Source: an uncultured Collinsella sp.
GTDB lineage: Bacteria > Actinomycetota > Coriobacteriia > Coriobacteriales > Coriobacteriaceae
Assembly (NCBI GenBank): GCA_900541055.1
Contig: UQHZ01000003.1
Location: forward strand, 62,001-126,000
Direction: 5' to 3'
DNA: 64,000 nt
In this document: positions 16,593 to 23,957 of the stretch, piece after piece
Layout of the letters: the number at the start of each line of letters is the position of its first letter
How positions within the stretch are numbered: the stretch's first letter is position 1
The notes under the pieces: generated by a model
The model's database searches: none
The model's input: the letters and a program-made list of their open reading frames with translations, nothing else
Told to the model about the DNA's origin: nothing
Program-made: the position numbers and the translations under genes

Positions 16593-17865
16593 GAATGCCC
16601 ACGTCGTCGATCCGTCTGTCGAGCTTGACGGTGTCGTCGACGTCCTGATTGACGGCGACAAGATCGCCGAGGTCGGAGAGAACCTCGCCGCCGAGGGAGC
16701 CGAGGTCCGCGACCTTTCCGGCAAGTATCTCGTCCCCGGCCTGGTGGATATGCACGTGCATCTGCGCGAGCCCGGCTACGAGGTCAAAGAGGACATCGAG
16801 AGTGGCACTCGCGCTGCTGCCAAGGGCGGCTTCACCGGCGTGTGCGCCATGCCCAACACCGACCCCGTTACCGATAACGGTACCGTCGTTGAGTTCGTCA
16901 AGTCCCGAGCTGCCGAGGTCGGCCACTGCCGCGTCTATCCGTCGGGCGCCATGACCCGCGGTCTTAAGGGCGAGGCCATGTCCGAGATGGGCGATATGGT
17001 CGCCCATGGCGCCGTCGCTTTCACCGACGACGGTCGCGGCGTGCAGGGCGCGGGCATGCTCCGTCGCTGCATGGACTACGGCAAGATGTTCGGCAAGGTC
17101 TTTATGAGCCATTGCCAGGACGAGGACCTGGTCGGTCACGGTCAGATCAACGAGGGCAAGGTCTCGACCCGTCTGGCCCTCGAGGGCTGGCCGGCGGCAG
17201 GCGAGGAGCTGCAGATCGCTCGCGATATCGAGATCGCCAAGCTGACCGGTGCCAAGCTGCACATCCAGCACATTTCCACCGCTCATGGCCTGGAACTCGT
17301 GCGAGCCGGTAAGGCCGCCGGTGTTCAGGTGACCTGCGAGGCTACCCCGCACCACATGTTCCTGACCGAGAACGACCTGGACGAGACCTACAACACCTCG
17401 CTTAAGGTCAATCCGCCGCTGCGCACCGACGAGGACGCCGAGGCCATCCGTCAGGGTGTCATCGACGGTACCGTCGACGTTATCGTCACCGATCACGCTC
17501 CCCACACCCCGTGGGAGAAGGCCCGCGAGTTCGAGCTTGCGCCCTTTGGCATGATCGGCCTCGAGACCTCGCTGTCGCTTGTGCTTACCGAGCTGGTCAA
17601 CACGGGCAAGATGAGCATGGCTCGCATGGTCGAGCTCATGGCCATCAAGCCGCGTGAGATCCTGGGCCTTGATCAGGTTCAGGTCAAGGCGGGCTCCGTT
17701 GCCGACCTGACCGTTTTCGACCCCTTCGCAACCTGGACGGTTGGCGAGGACGGTTACGAGTCGCGCGCCGAGAACTCCGGTTTTGCCGGCCGCACGCTCA
17801 CCGGTCGTGCCACCGATGTGTTTGTCGGCGGTAAGCAGACGCTTGCCGACGGCTGCATCTGCTAG
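16576..17865 (+). CDS. pyrC: Dihydroorotase (class I)
   Basis: PyrC cyclises carbamoyl-aspartate to dihydroorotate. The 429-residue amidohydrolase has the metal-binding DMHVHLREPGYEVKEDI, the later histidines in ISTAHG and TPHH, and the catalytic VTDHAPHTPWEK. It is the longer class I type typical of Gram-positives. The start ATG follows GGAGGTG inside pyrB. No carA/carB is present between pyrC and pyrK, where several actinobacteria keep them, so carbamoyl phosphate must be encoded elsewhere. Confidence 0.95.
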   Translation: MALLLKNAHVVDPSVELDGVVDVLIDGDKIAEVGENLAAEGAEVRDLSGKYLVPGLVDMHVHLREPGYEVKEDIESGTRAAAKGGFTGVCAMPNTDPVTDNGTVVEFVKSRAAEVGHCRVYPSGAMTRGLKGEAMSEMGDMVAHGAVAFTDDGRGVQGAGMLRRCMDYGKMFGKVFMSHCQDEDLVGHGQINEGKVSTRLALEGWPAAGEELQIARDIEIAKLTGAKLHIQHISTAHGLELVRAGKAAGVQVTCEATPHHMFLTENDLDETYNTSLKVNPPLRTDEDAEAIRQGVIDGTVDVIVTDHAPHTPWEKAREFELAPFGMIGLETSLSLVLTELVNTGKMSMARMVELMAIKPREILGLDQVQVKAGSVADLTVFDPFATWTVGEDGYESRAENSGFAGRTLTGRATDVFVGGKQTLADGCIC

Positions 17866-17885
17866 CATAGCCTTATCGCTTTTGT

Positions 17886-17914
17886 GCGCGGCGCCCTTGC
17901 GGTGCCGCGCTTTC
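17886..17914 (+). terminator. Intra-operon hairpin between pyrC and pyrK
   Basis: GCGCGGCGCC (17886-17895) pairs with GGTGCCGCGC (17901-17910) around CTTGC, with one G-U, then TTT. The T run is short, so it may be a partial terminator or an mRNA stability element that lowers pyrKDF expression. Confidence 0.6.
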
Positions 17915-17957
17915 TATTCGTTTGGACCATGCAACCGCATGGGGGATTGGAGCGTCT

Positions 17958-18749
17958 ATGCCCACACCTTCCACTGCACGCATGCACGACTTCGAGGTCG
18001 TCTCGAACCGGGAGATTGCCGACGGCATCTTCTCGCTCGTCATCTCGGCCCCCAAGCTTGCAAGTGCGCTCAAGCCCGGTCAGTTTGTGAACATCGCCGT
18101 ACCTGGCGATGCGTCCTCGCTGCTTCGCGTGCCCCTGAGCTACTACCGCGCCGACGCCGAGGCCGGCACCGTCGAGCTGTGGTACGCCGTTGTGGGCGAC
18201 GATACCCGTCGTTTGTCCCAGATGGGCCCTGGCTCCTCCTCTAACCTGTTGGGCCCCGGTGGCCGTGGCTGGATGGTACCCGAGGGCACCAGGAAGGCCC
18301 TGCTCGTCGCCGGTGGCATTGGCGTTCCTCCTGTGCTGTGTCTTGCCGGTATGCTTGCCGAGCAGGGTGTTGACGTGGATGTGTGCCTGGGCTTTGGTAC
18401 CGCTGCCAAGGCTGTGGGTGTCGATGAGTTCCGCGCGCTGGGCGCCACGGTTAACGTCTGCACCGACGACGGCACGCTGGGTACGCACGGTTTTTGCACC
18501 GATCCTGCCGCTGAGCTGCTGGGCGAGGGCGGCTACGACTACGTGGCCAGCTGCGGCCCCGCCGTCATGATGAAGAAAGTCGCCGCCGCTGCCGCCGAGG
18601 CCGGTGCGTACTGCGAGGTGTCGCTCGAGCGCATGATGAGCTGCGGCTTTGGCGCCTGCAACACCTGCAATGTCGAGACGGTCGACGGTATGAAGGGCGC
18701 CTGCATGTGCGGCCCCGTGTTCGATGCTTCCAAGGTGGTGGTCTTCTAG
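17958..18749 (+). CDS. pyrK: Dihydroorotate dehydrogenase B, electron-transfer subunit
   Basis: PyrK passes electrons from PyrD's FMN through FAD and a 2Fe-2S cluster to NAD+. The 263-residue protein has a ferredoxin-reductase-type FAD domain (RVPLSYY), a nucleotide domain with LLVAGGIGVPP, and the C-terminal cluster motif CGFGACNTC, then CMC. ATG 17958 follows GGAG by 5 bases. A TTG at 17922 would add 12 residues without a ribosome binding site. It is coupled to pyrD (stop and start share a base). Confidence 0.93.
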   Translation: MPTPSTARMHDFEVVSNREIADGIFSLVISAPKLASALKPGQFVNIAVPGDASSLLRVPLSYYRADAEAGTVELWYAVVGDDTRRLSQMGPGSSSNLLGPGGRGWMVPEGTRKALLVAGGIGVPPVLCLAGMLAEQGVDVDVCLGFGTAAKAVGVDEFRALGATVNVCTDDGTLGTHGFCTDPAAELLGEGGYDYVASCGPAVMMKKVAAAAAEAGAYCEVSLERMMSCGFGACNTCNVETVDGMKGACMCGPVFDASKVVVF

Positions 18750-19672
18750 TGGGTACCGTGAACATGGCCGTCGATTTCGGCGGCGTCAAGATGCAGAACC
18801 CCATCAACACCGCAGCCGGTACCTTCGGCTACGGTTGGCAGTTCCAGAATTTCTTCGATGTTTCCCAGCTGGGCGCCATCACCACTAAGGGCTGCGCCGC
18901 CGAGCCCTGGCCGGGCAATCCTGCGCCCCGCATGGCCGAGATTCCCGGCGGTATGATCAACTCCGTGGGCCTGCAGAACCCCGGTGTCGCCGCCTTTGCC
19001 CGTGAGTCCGGCCCGTGGCTCGAGCAGCTGTCCAAGGACGGTTGCCAGGTCATTTGCCAGGTTGCCGGCCACTCCGTTGACGAGTTTGTGCGCGCGCTTG
19101 AGATGTATGTCGAGCTGTGTCCCTGGGCTGCCGGCTACGAGATCAACGTCAGCTGCCCCAACATCGCCGCCGGCGGTGCCGCTATGGGCTCTACGCCCGA
19201 GGGCGCCTCTTCCGTCATGGCCGCCTGCCGCAAGGTGACCGACAAGCCGCTGTTCGTGAAGATGGCTCCGGTTAACGTCGCCGAAATTGCCAAGGCTCTC
19301 GAGGCCGCCGGCGCCGACGGCCTATCGGTCATTAACTCCATCCAGGGCATGGCTATCGACGTTCATACCCGCAAGTCCCGCGTGGCCAAGCCCAAGGGCG
19401 GCCTTTCGGGCCCGCTGTGCCACCACATCGCCGTGCGCATGGTCTGGGAGGTTGCCCAGGCCGTCGATATCCCCATCAACGGTGTCGGCGGCGTCATGAC
19501 CGGCGAGGATGCGGCCGAGTTTATCCTGGCTGGCGCTACCTGCGTGTCGGTCGGCATGGCCAACTTCGTCGATCCGTGCGTTTCGCTTAAGATTGCGCAT
19601 GAGCTCGAGGCCTGGGCGGAGTCTCAGGGCGTGAAGGACATCAACGAGCTGGTAGGTGCTTTCGAATGCTAG
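18749..19672 (+). CDS. pyrD: Dihydroorotate dehydrogenase B (NAD+), catalytic subunit
   Basis: PyrD oxidises dihydroorotate to orotate. The 307-residue FMN TIM-barrel protein belongs to class 1B. It starts with MAVDFGGVKMQNPINTAAGT, has NVSCPNIAAGG in the centre and GVGGVMTGEDAAEFILAGA at the phosphate site. Adjacent pyrK confirms the NAD-linked heterotetramer. The GTG at 18749 overlaps the pyrK stop; GTG 18758 and ATG 18764 are alternative starts. The 3' end overlaps pyrF by 7 bases. Confidence 0.94.
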   Translation: MGTVNMAVDFGGVKMQNPINTAAGTFGYGWQFQNFFDVSQLGAITTKGCAAEPWPGNPAPRMAEIPGGMINSVGLQNPGVAAFARESGPWLEQLSKDGCQVICQVAGHSVDEFVRALEMYVELCPWAAGYEINVSCPNIAAGGAAMGSTPEGASSVMAACRKVTDKPLFVKMAPVNVAEIAKALEAAGADGLSVINSIQGMAIDVHTRKSRVAKPKGGLSGPLCHHIAVRMVWEVAQAVDIPINGVGGVMTGEDAAEFILAGATCVSVGMANFVDPCVSLKIAHELEAWAESQGVKDINELVGAFEC

Positions 19673-20382
19673 AGACCGATGCCCGCGACCGCGTTATCGT
19701 CGCCCTCGACTGCGACCGTGAGCGTGCGCTCGAGCTTGCCCATGAGCTTTCGGGCCATGCCGCTTGGCTCAAGGTGGGCATGACGCTCTATTACGCCGAG
19801 GGTCCCCAGATCGTCAAGACCTTTAAGGACCTTGGCTTTAGGGTCTTCCTCGACCTTAAGTTCCATGACATTCCGCATCAGGTTCGCGGCGCTGCCCGCT
19901 CGGCCTCGCTTGCCGGTGCCGACTTGCTTTCGGTCCACGGCCTGGGCTCGGGCGCTATGCTCGCTGCCTGCCGCGAAGGTGCCGAGGAGGCGCGCGAGGA
20001 CCGTGCCAAGCTTGTCGCCATCACCGTGCTCACGAGCATGAACCAGGATTCGCTGGCCGAGATTGGCGTTGAGTCGCCCGTGGCCGAGGAGGCCGCCCGC
20101 CTGGCGAAGCTTGCTCAGGCCAACGGCATCGACGGTATCGTGTGCTCTCCGATGGAGGCTCACGATATGCGCGAGCTGCTGGGCCCCGATGCCCTCATCG
20201 TGACTCCGGGCGTGCGTCCCGTGGGCGCGGCCCTGGGCGATCAGTCCCGTGTTGCCACGCCTTCCCAGGCTATCGAGCGCGGCGCGAGCCATATCGTGGT
20301 GGGACGTCCCATCACCGGTGCCGACGACCCTGTTGCCGCTTTTGACGCAATTGTCGCCGAGCTGGTCGAAAACGTCGCATAA
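19666..20382 (+). CDS. pyrF: Orotidine 5'-phosphate decarboxylase
   Basis: PyrF converts OMP to UMP. The 238-residue TIM barrel has the catalytic DLKFHDIPHQV (the D-x-K-x-x-D set), VIVALDCDRE at the N terminus, and VGRPITGADDP at the phosphate-binding end, typical of the short bacterial class I type. pyrE is absent from this cluster. The order pyrF then mihF-gmk-rpoZ matches mycobacteria apart from a PE/PPE insertion there. Confidence 0.94.
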   Translation: MLETDARDRVIVALDCDRERALELAHELSGHAAWLKVGMTLYYAEGPQIVKTFKDLGFRVFLDLKFHDIPHQVRGAARSASLAGADLLSVHGLGSGAMLAACREGAEEAREDRAKLVAITVLTSMNQDSLAEIGVESPVAEEAARLAKLAQANGIDGIVCSPMEAHDMRELLGPDALIVTPGVRPVGAALGDQSRVATPSQAIERGASHIVVGRPITGADDPVAAFDAIVAELVENVA

Positions 20383-20426
20383 AAGATTTCTTAAGTCACC
20401 ACTTTTGAGTGCCATTAGCACAAAAT

Positions 20427-20498
20427 AGCCCCCGTGCCTGCGAAAACTTTCCCATCTATTGTGTGGAATCGCGGTTCGGGGGCTTATCTTTGCCCCCG
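20427..20498 (+). repeat. Three alternating complementary blocks between pyrF and mihF
   Basis: AGCCCCCG (20427-20434), CGGGGGCT (20477-20484) and GCCCCCG (20492-20498) allow two exclusive hairpins sharing the middle block. One has a 42-nt loop and is followed by TATCTTT. The other has an 8-nt loop. This could end the pyr operon or act as a switch. No long T run directly follows either hairpin. Confidence 0.5.
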
Positions 20499-20567
20499 AT
20501 ATATTGCACTTTTTGCAGGTATCGTCTAACCTATGGAGCCGCAATTGAGCATTTTGTACGTTTGACG

Positions 20568-20576
20568 TGCTAAAAT
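20568..20576 (+). promoter_or_regulatory. Extended -10 promoter of mihF-gmk-rpoZ-thiI
   Basis: TGC followed by TAAAAT at 20568-20576 lies 44 bases upstream of the mihF start. A TTGAGC at 20545-20550 is 20 bases upstream of the -10, too far to be a good -35. Confidence 0.5.
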
Positions 20577-20619
20577 GCCAACATCGAATGAATGTTAAAC
20601 CAATTATTTGGAGGTTCGA

Positions 20620-20928
20620 ATGGCACTCCCTCAGCTTACCGACGAGCAGCGCAAGCAGGCTCTTGAGAAGGCCGCTGCCGCCCGTCATGCCCGCGCTGAG
20701 CTTCGCGAGCAGATCAAGAAGGGTGAGAAGTCCCTCGAGTCCGTGCTCAACTCCGATGATCCCATCGCTTCCCGCATGAAGGTTTCCACTCTCATCGAGT
20801 CTCTCCCTGGTTATGGCAAGGCCAAGGCCGCCAAGATCATGGAGGAGCTCGGTATCTCCGCTACCCGTCGCGTCCAGGGCCTCGGCGTCCGTCAGCGCGA
20901 GCAGCTCCTCGAGCAGCTGACCAAATAA
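20620..20928 (+). CDS. mihF: Actinobacterial-type integration host factor (mIHF)
   Basis: mIHF is a small nucleoid-associated DNA-bending protein, unrelated to the E. coli IHF pair, that contains a helix-two-turns-helix. The 102-residue product has a long charged N-terminal helix, then SLPGYGKAKAAKIMEELGI, the H2TH DNA-binding core, and RRVQGLGVRQREQLLEQL. ATG 20620 follows GGAGG by 5 bases; an upstream ATG is poorly placed. It sits directly before gmk with no gap, the standard actinobacterial order, which supports the class assignment of the organism. Confidence 0.94.
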   Translation: MALPQLTDEQRKQALEKAAAARHARAELREQIKKGEKSLESVLNSDDPIASRMKVSTLIESLPGYGKAKAAKIMEELGISATRRVQGLGVRQREQLLEQLTK

Positions 20929-21498
20929 GTGAGCGCTCAGGATTCCAAGCTCTTTGTGATTTCTGGACCGTCAGGCGCAGGGAAGGGTACGCTCGTCACT
21001 CGTGTGCGCGAGCGCCGCTCGAACCTGGGCCTGACGGTTTCGGCTACCACGCGAGCACCACGCAAAGGTGAGGTCGACGGCGTCAACTACTTTTTTCTGA
21101 CGCGCGAGGAGTTCGACCGCCGCGTGGCAAACGGCGAGTTTGTTGAGTGGGCCGAGGTCCACGGTAACTGCTACGGCACGTTGGTGAGCGAGGTCACATC
21201 CAAGCTCGCCTCGGGCGCTTCTCTGATTTTGGAGATCGATGTCCAGGGCGCCCTGCAGGTGAAGGAGCGTTTCCCCGAGGCCGTGCTGATCTTTATCAAG
21301 CCGCCTTCGCTTGAGGTGCTCCGCGAGCGTCTAGTCGGTCGCGGTACCGAGACGCCCGAGACGATTGAGCTGCGTATGGCAAACGCCGCCGATGAGCTTG
21401 CCCTTGCCGACCGCTACGACGACGTCGTGGTTAATGACGATCTCGACCGCGCGACCGATGAGCTCGTTCGCGTTCTCGATATGCATGAAAGGATCTGA
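20929..21498 (+). CDS. gmk: Guanylate kinase
   Basis: Gmk phosphorylates GMP/dGMP to the diphosphate. The 189-residue P-loop kinase has GPSGAGKGT at the N terminus, STTRAPRKGEVDGVNYFF (GMP binding), and EIDVQGALQVK. The GTG start directly abuts the mihF stop, so the two are co-translated. rpoZ follows after 5 bases. Confidence 0.96.
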   Translation: MSAQDSKLFVISGPSGAGKGTLVTRVRERRSNLGLTVSATTRAPRKGEVDGVNYFFLTREEFDRRVANGEFVEWAEVHGNCYGTLVSEVTSKLASGASLILEIDVQGALQVKERFPEAVLIFIKPPSLEVLRERLVGRGTETPETIELRMANAADELALADRYDDVVVNDDLDRATDELVRVLDMHERI

Positions 21499-21503
21499 GG
21501 TCC

Positions 21504-21785
21504 GTGTCCGTTGTAAAGCCTTGCATTGACGATCTTCTGGAGAAGACCGATCACAACCGCTTCCTGCTCGCTTCGCTTGCCTCCAAGCGCGCCTGCGACA
21601 TTAACAGCATGCTGCGTGGCCAGCACAACCGCGTGCTTGCCGTCCAGGATGTCGATGACATCACCATCGGGCTTTCCGGTGCCGATACCATTTCGATGGC
21701 TATGGACGAGATTGTCGACGGCGACATCTCTTACGACGAGGCCCGTTACGAGAAGGCGCTCGGCCACAAGGTTGCTGAAGCCTAA
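21504..21785 (+). CDS. rpoZ: RNA polymerase omega subunit
   Basis: Omega helps fold and assemble the beta-prime subunit. The 93-residue protein contains NRFLLASLASKRACDIN, the family signature. The C-terminal half (ISMAMDEIVDGDISYD) is less conserved, as usual. Start GTG; AAAGGA lies upstream in the end of gmk. The neighbours gmk and mihF fix the identity. Confidence 0.94.
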   Translation: MSVVKPCIDDLLEKTDHNRFLLASLASKRACDINSMLRGQHNRVLAVQDVDDITIGLSGADTISMAMDEIVDGDISYDEARYEKALGHKVAEA

Positions 21786-23030
21786 ATGGCGGCTCGCGTC
21801 TGCCTGGTCCACTATCACGAGGTTGGACTGAAGGGTAAGAACCGCGCACATTTTGAGCATATCCTCATGGATAACATCAAGGCGGCCTTGGCCGCCTTTT
21901 CCGTGAATGCCGTGTCTCGAATTTCCGGTTATATCCTCGTGACCTTTAACGAGCATCAGGCCGATGAGGCGGCGCGTGTCATTCGCACTGTTCCCGGCGT
22001 TGCACGTGTGTCTTTGGCGTATCACACCAACCGCGACTCGCAGGAGTACTGCGCCGCCGCCGTGAAGGCGCTGCGCGAGTTTGGTTCCTTCGATTCTTTT
22101 AAGGTGCACGCCAAGCGCTCCAATACCGACTATGAGCTTACCTCGATTGACATCAATCGTCAGGTGGGTGAGGTGCTGTGTGAGGCCTTCCCCGATAAAA
22201 AGGTTCAAATGCACGACCCCGATGCGATGGTGCACGTACTGGTGGTCCAGGGTAGCGTTTATGTGTACGCGCGCTCCGAGCGCGGCGTGGGCGGTCTGCC
22301 GGTGGGTTCTGCCGGCAAGGTCGTGACGCTGCTGTCGTCGGGTATCGATTCTCCGGTGGCGACCTGGATGCTCGCGCGTCGCGGCGCGGTGTGCGTGCCG
22401 GTACATTTCTCTGGTCGTCCGCAGACGCCCGATACGAGTGAGTATCTGGTACAGGACATCATCCGTGCGCTTGAGCCGGGTGTCCAGATCGGCCGCCTGT
22501 ACGTGGTGCCGTTTGGCGACTGCCAGCGTGAGATTTCGGTCACCTGTCCCAGCAACCTGCGCGTGATCATGTATCGCCGCATTATGTATTCGGTTGCCGA
22601 GCGCATTGCACACATCGAGGGCGCCAAGGCCATCGTGACGGGCGAATCGCTTGGACAGGTTGCCTCCCAAACGCTTGAGAATATCATGGCCGTCAACGAG
22701 GCCGTGAAGATCCCCGTGTTCCGTCCTCTCATCGGTTCGGACAAGCAGGAGATCATTGCGCGTGCCGAGGAGATCGGTACGTTCGATATCTCGACTGAGG
22801 CCGCTCCCGACTGCTGCACGCTGTTTATGCCGCGCCGTCCCGAGACGCACGCTAAACTCGATGCCGTGCATGAGGCCTGGGAGTTGTTCGATCATGAGGA
22901 GATGATCGAGCGCCTGCTCAAGCAGACCGAGTACATCGACTTCGAGAGCAACACGTATAAGGCCCCTAAGACCTTAAAACGCAAACATTCGGAGCTTTCT
23001 CCGCGTGAGATTTACCAAGATCACGAGTAA
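21786..23030 (+). CDS. thiI: tRNA 4-thiouridine synthase ThiI (form without rhodanese domain)
   Basis: ThiI adenylates U8 of tRNA for 4-thiouridine formation. The 414-residue protein has the N-terminal ferredoxin-like and THUMP domains (HYHEVGLKGKNRAHFE) and the PP-loop ATPase LSSGIDSPVATWML. ESLGQVASQT follows in the pyrophosphatase domain. It lacks the C-terminal rhodanese domain of E. coli ThiI, like the B. subtilis enzyme, so sulfur probably comes directly from a dedicated cysteine desulfurase. None is adjacent here. The ATG directly follows the rpoZ stop. Confidence 0.94.
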   Translation: MAARVCLVHYHEVGLKGKNRAHFEHILMDNIKAALAAFSVNAVSRISGYILVTFNEHQADEAARVIRTVPGVARVSLAYHTNRDSQEYCAAAVKALREFGSFDSFKVHAKRSNTDYELTSIDINRQVGEVLCEAFPDKKVQMHDPDAMVHVLVVQGSVYVYARSERGVGGLPVGSAGKVVTLLSSGIDSPVATWMLARRGAVCVPVHFSGRPQTPDTSEYLVQDIIRALEPGVQIGRLYVVPFGDCQREISVTCPSNLRVIMYRRIMYSVAERIAHIEGAKAIVTGESLGQVASQTLENIMAVNEAVKIPVFRPLIGSDKQEIIARAEEIGTFDISTEAAPDCCTLFMPRRPETHAKLDAVHEAWELFDHEEMIERLLKQTEYIDFESNTYKAPKTLKRKHSELSPREIYQDHE

Positions 23031-23040
23031 ATTTGTGCAT

Positions 23041-23073
23041 AGACCGACGATGCGCTTGCATCGTCGGTCTTTT
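23041..23073 (+). terminator. Rho-independent terminator after thiI
   Basis: AGACCGACGATGC (23041-23053) pairs perfectly with 23058-23070 across a 4-nt loop, then TTTT. Confidence 0.92.
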
Positions 23074-23136
23074 GCTATCTGGGCATCTTGCGGCTAAGTG
23101 TTCATTTGCTGACGTGTGCCTGAATAAATGGACAGA

Positions 23137-23190
23137 TTTGTGCAAGGTTTTGGTCGGTTTTTGGTTTGACCGCTAAAACCGGTTTTGGAG
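23137..23190 (+). promoter_or_regulatory. TTTGGTY direct-repeat array upstream of comEA
   Basis: TTTGGTC at 23149-23155 and TTTGGTT at 23160-23166 are 11 bp apart. Weaker copies are TTTGTGC at 23137 and TTTGGAG at 23184. The core TTTGGTCGG..TTTGGTT is shared with the recA upstream array. The repeats lie 55-105 bp before comEA and no good -35 is visible, which fits an activator-dependent promoter. Function is inferred. Confidence 0.6.
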
Positions 23191-23243
23191 CGTAGCTGTT
23201 GCGGAGTTCCTTTCCTGACACGATGGTGTTGGGAGGTTTTGCT

Positions 23244-23957
23244 ATGGCGCAGCGCGAACAACACGAACGGGTCAAAAAGATGGACCGCTTGGCGGACAAG
23301 CTGTTCGGTCATAAGGCGGTGGTCGTGGCGATACTGGTCGTCATTGCGATGGCGAGCGGCTTGGCGATGGCGAACCTTGGCGGCGGTGCCGGCGGCGTGT
23401 CGTTTGAGCGCACTGACGGTTCAGGCTCGTTGGTGGAGCCGGGATCCGGCGATGCCTCGAGCGGAAAGACATCCGAAGGCTCTTCGTCTAAGGCGTCTGC
23501 CGCGGCAGAAGTCTATGTCGATGTTGATGGCGCTGTTGTGTCGCCCGGTGTATACAGGCTCAAAGACGGCGCGCGGGTGGCTCAGGCGATTGATGCTGCC
23601 GGCGGGCTTACGCCCGAGGCAGACGTTACGGGGCTTAATCGGGCATCCAAGGTCACTGATGGACAAAAAATCCACGTTCCAACGGTAGGGGAGCAGCAGG
23701 CGTCCATTGCGGAAGCCGGTGTTGATGGTGGGGCTTCCGCATCATCGGGCGTGAGCGGCGCAACAGGCCTGGTAAACATCAATACGGCAAGCGCGGCAGA
23801 GCTGCAGACACTCTCGGGCATCGGTCCCTCCATGGCACAGTCAATTATCGATGAGCGGACAAAGAACGGTGCTTTTGCCTCGGTTGACGACCTGATGCGT
23901 GTGTCGGGAATCGGCGAGAAGAAGCTTGCCAAAATCAAAGATTGCATCTGCGTATGA
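23244..23957 (+). CDS. comEA: Competence protein ComEA (DNA-binding uptake receptor)
   Basis: ComEA is the membrane-anchored receptor that binds double-stranded DNA during transformation. The 237-residue protein has a charged N terminus, one membrane helix (about 24-43) and a Ser/Gly linker. A SLBB-type domain follows (VYVDVDGAVVSPGVYRLKDG). The C-terminal double helix-hairpin-helix begins NINTASAAELQTLSGIG and repeats VSGIGEKKLAKI. ATG 23244 follows GGGAGG by 7 bases. The stop overlaps the comEC start (ATGA), so the two form one operon. Confidence 0.93.
   Translation: MAQREQHERVKKMDRLADKLFGHKAVVVAILVVIAMASGLAMANLGGGAGGVSFERTDGSGSLVEPGSGDASSGKTSEGSSSKASAAAEVYVDVDGAVVSPGVYRLKDGARVAQAIDAAGGLTPEADVTGLNRASKVTDGQKIHVPTVGEQQASIAEAGVDGGASASSGVSGATGLVNINTASAAELQTLSGIGPSMAQSIIDERTKNGAFASVDDLMRVSGIGEKKLAKIKDCICV

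Noticed and set aside
17886..17914. Operon boundary between pyrC and pyrK
   Set aside because: The hairpin has only a TTT tail, no clear promoter follows, and pyrK, pyrD and pyrF complete the same pathway, so it is more likely a partial terminator.
23942..23953. TTG start for comEC at 23942
   Set aside because: The ATG at 23954 overlaps the comEA stop as ATGA, the usual coupling, and the TTG has no ribosome binding site.
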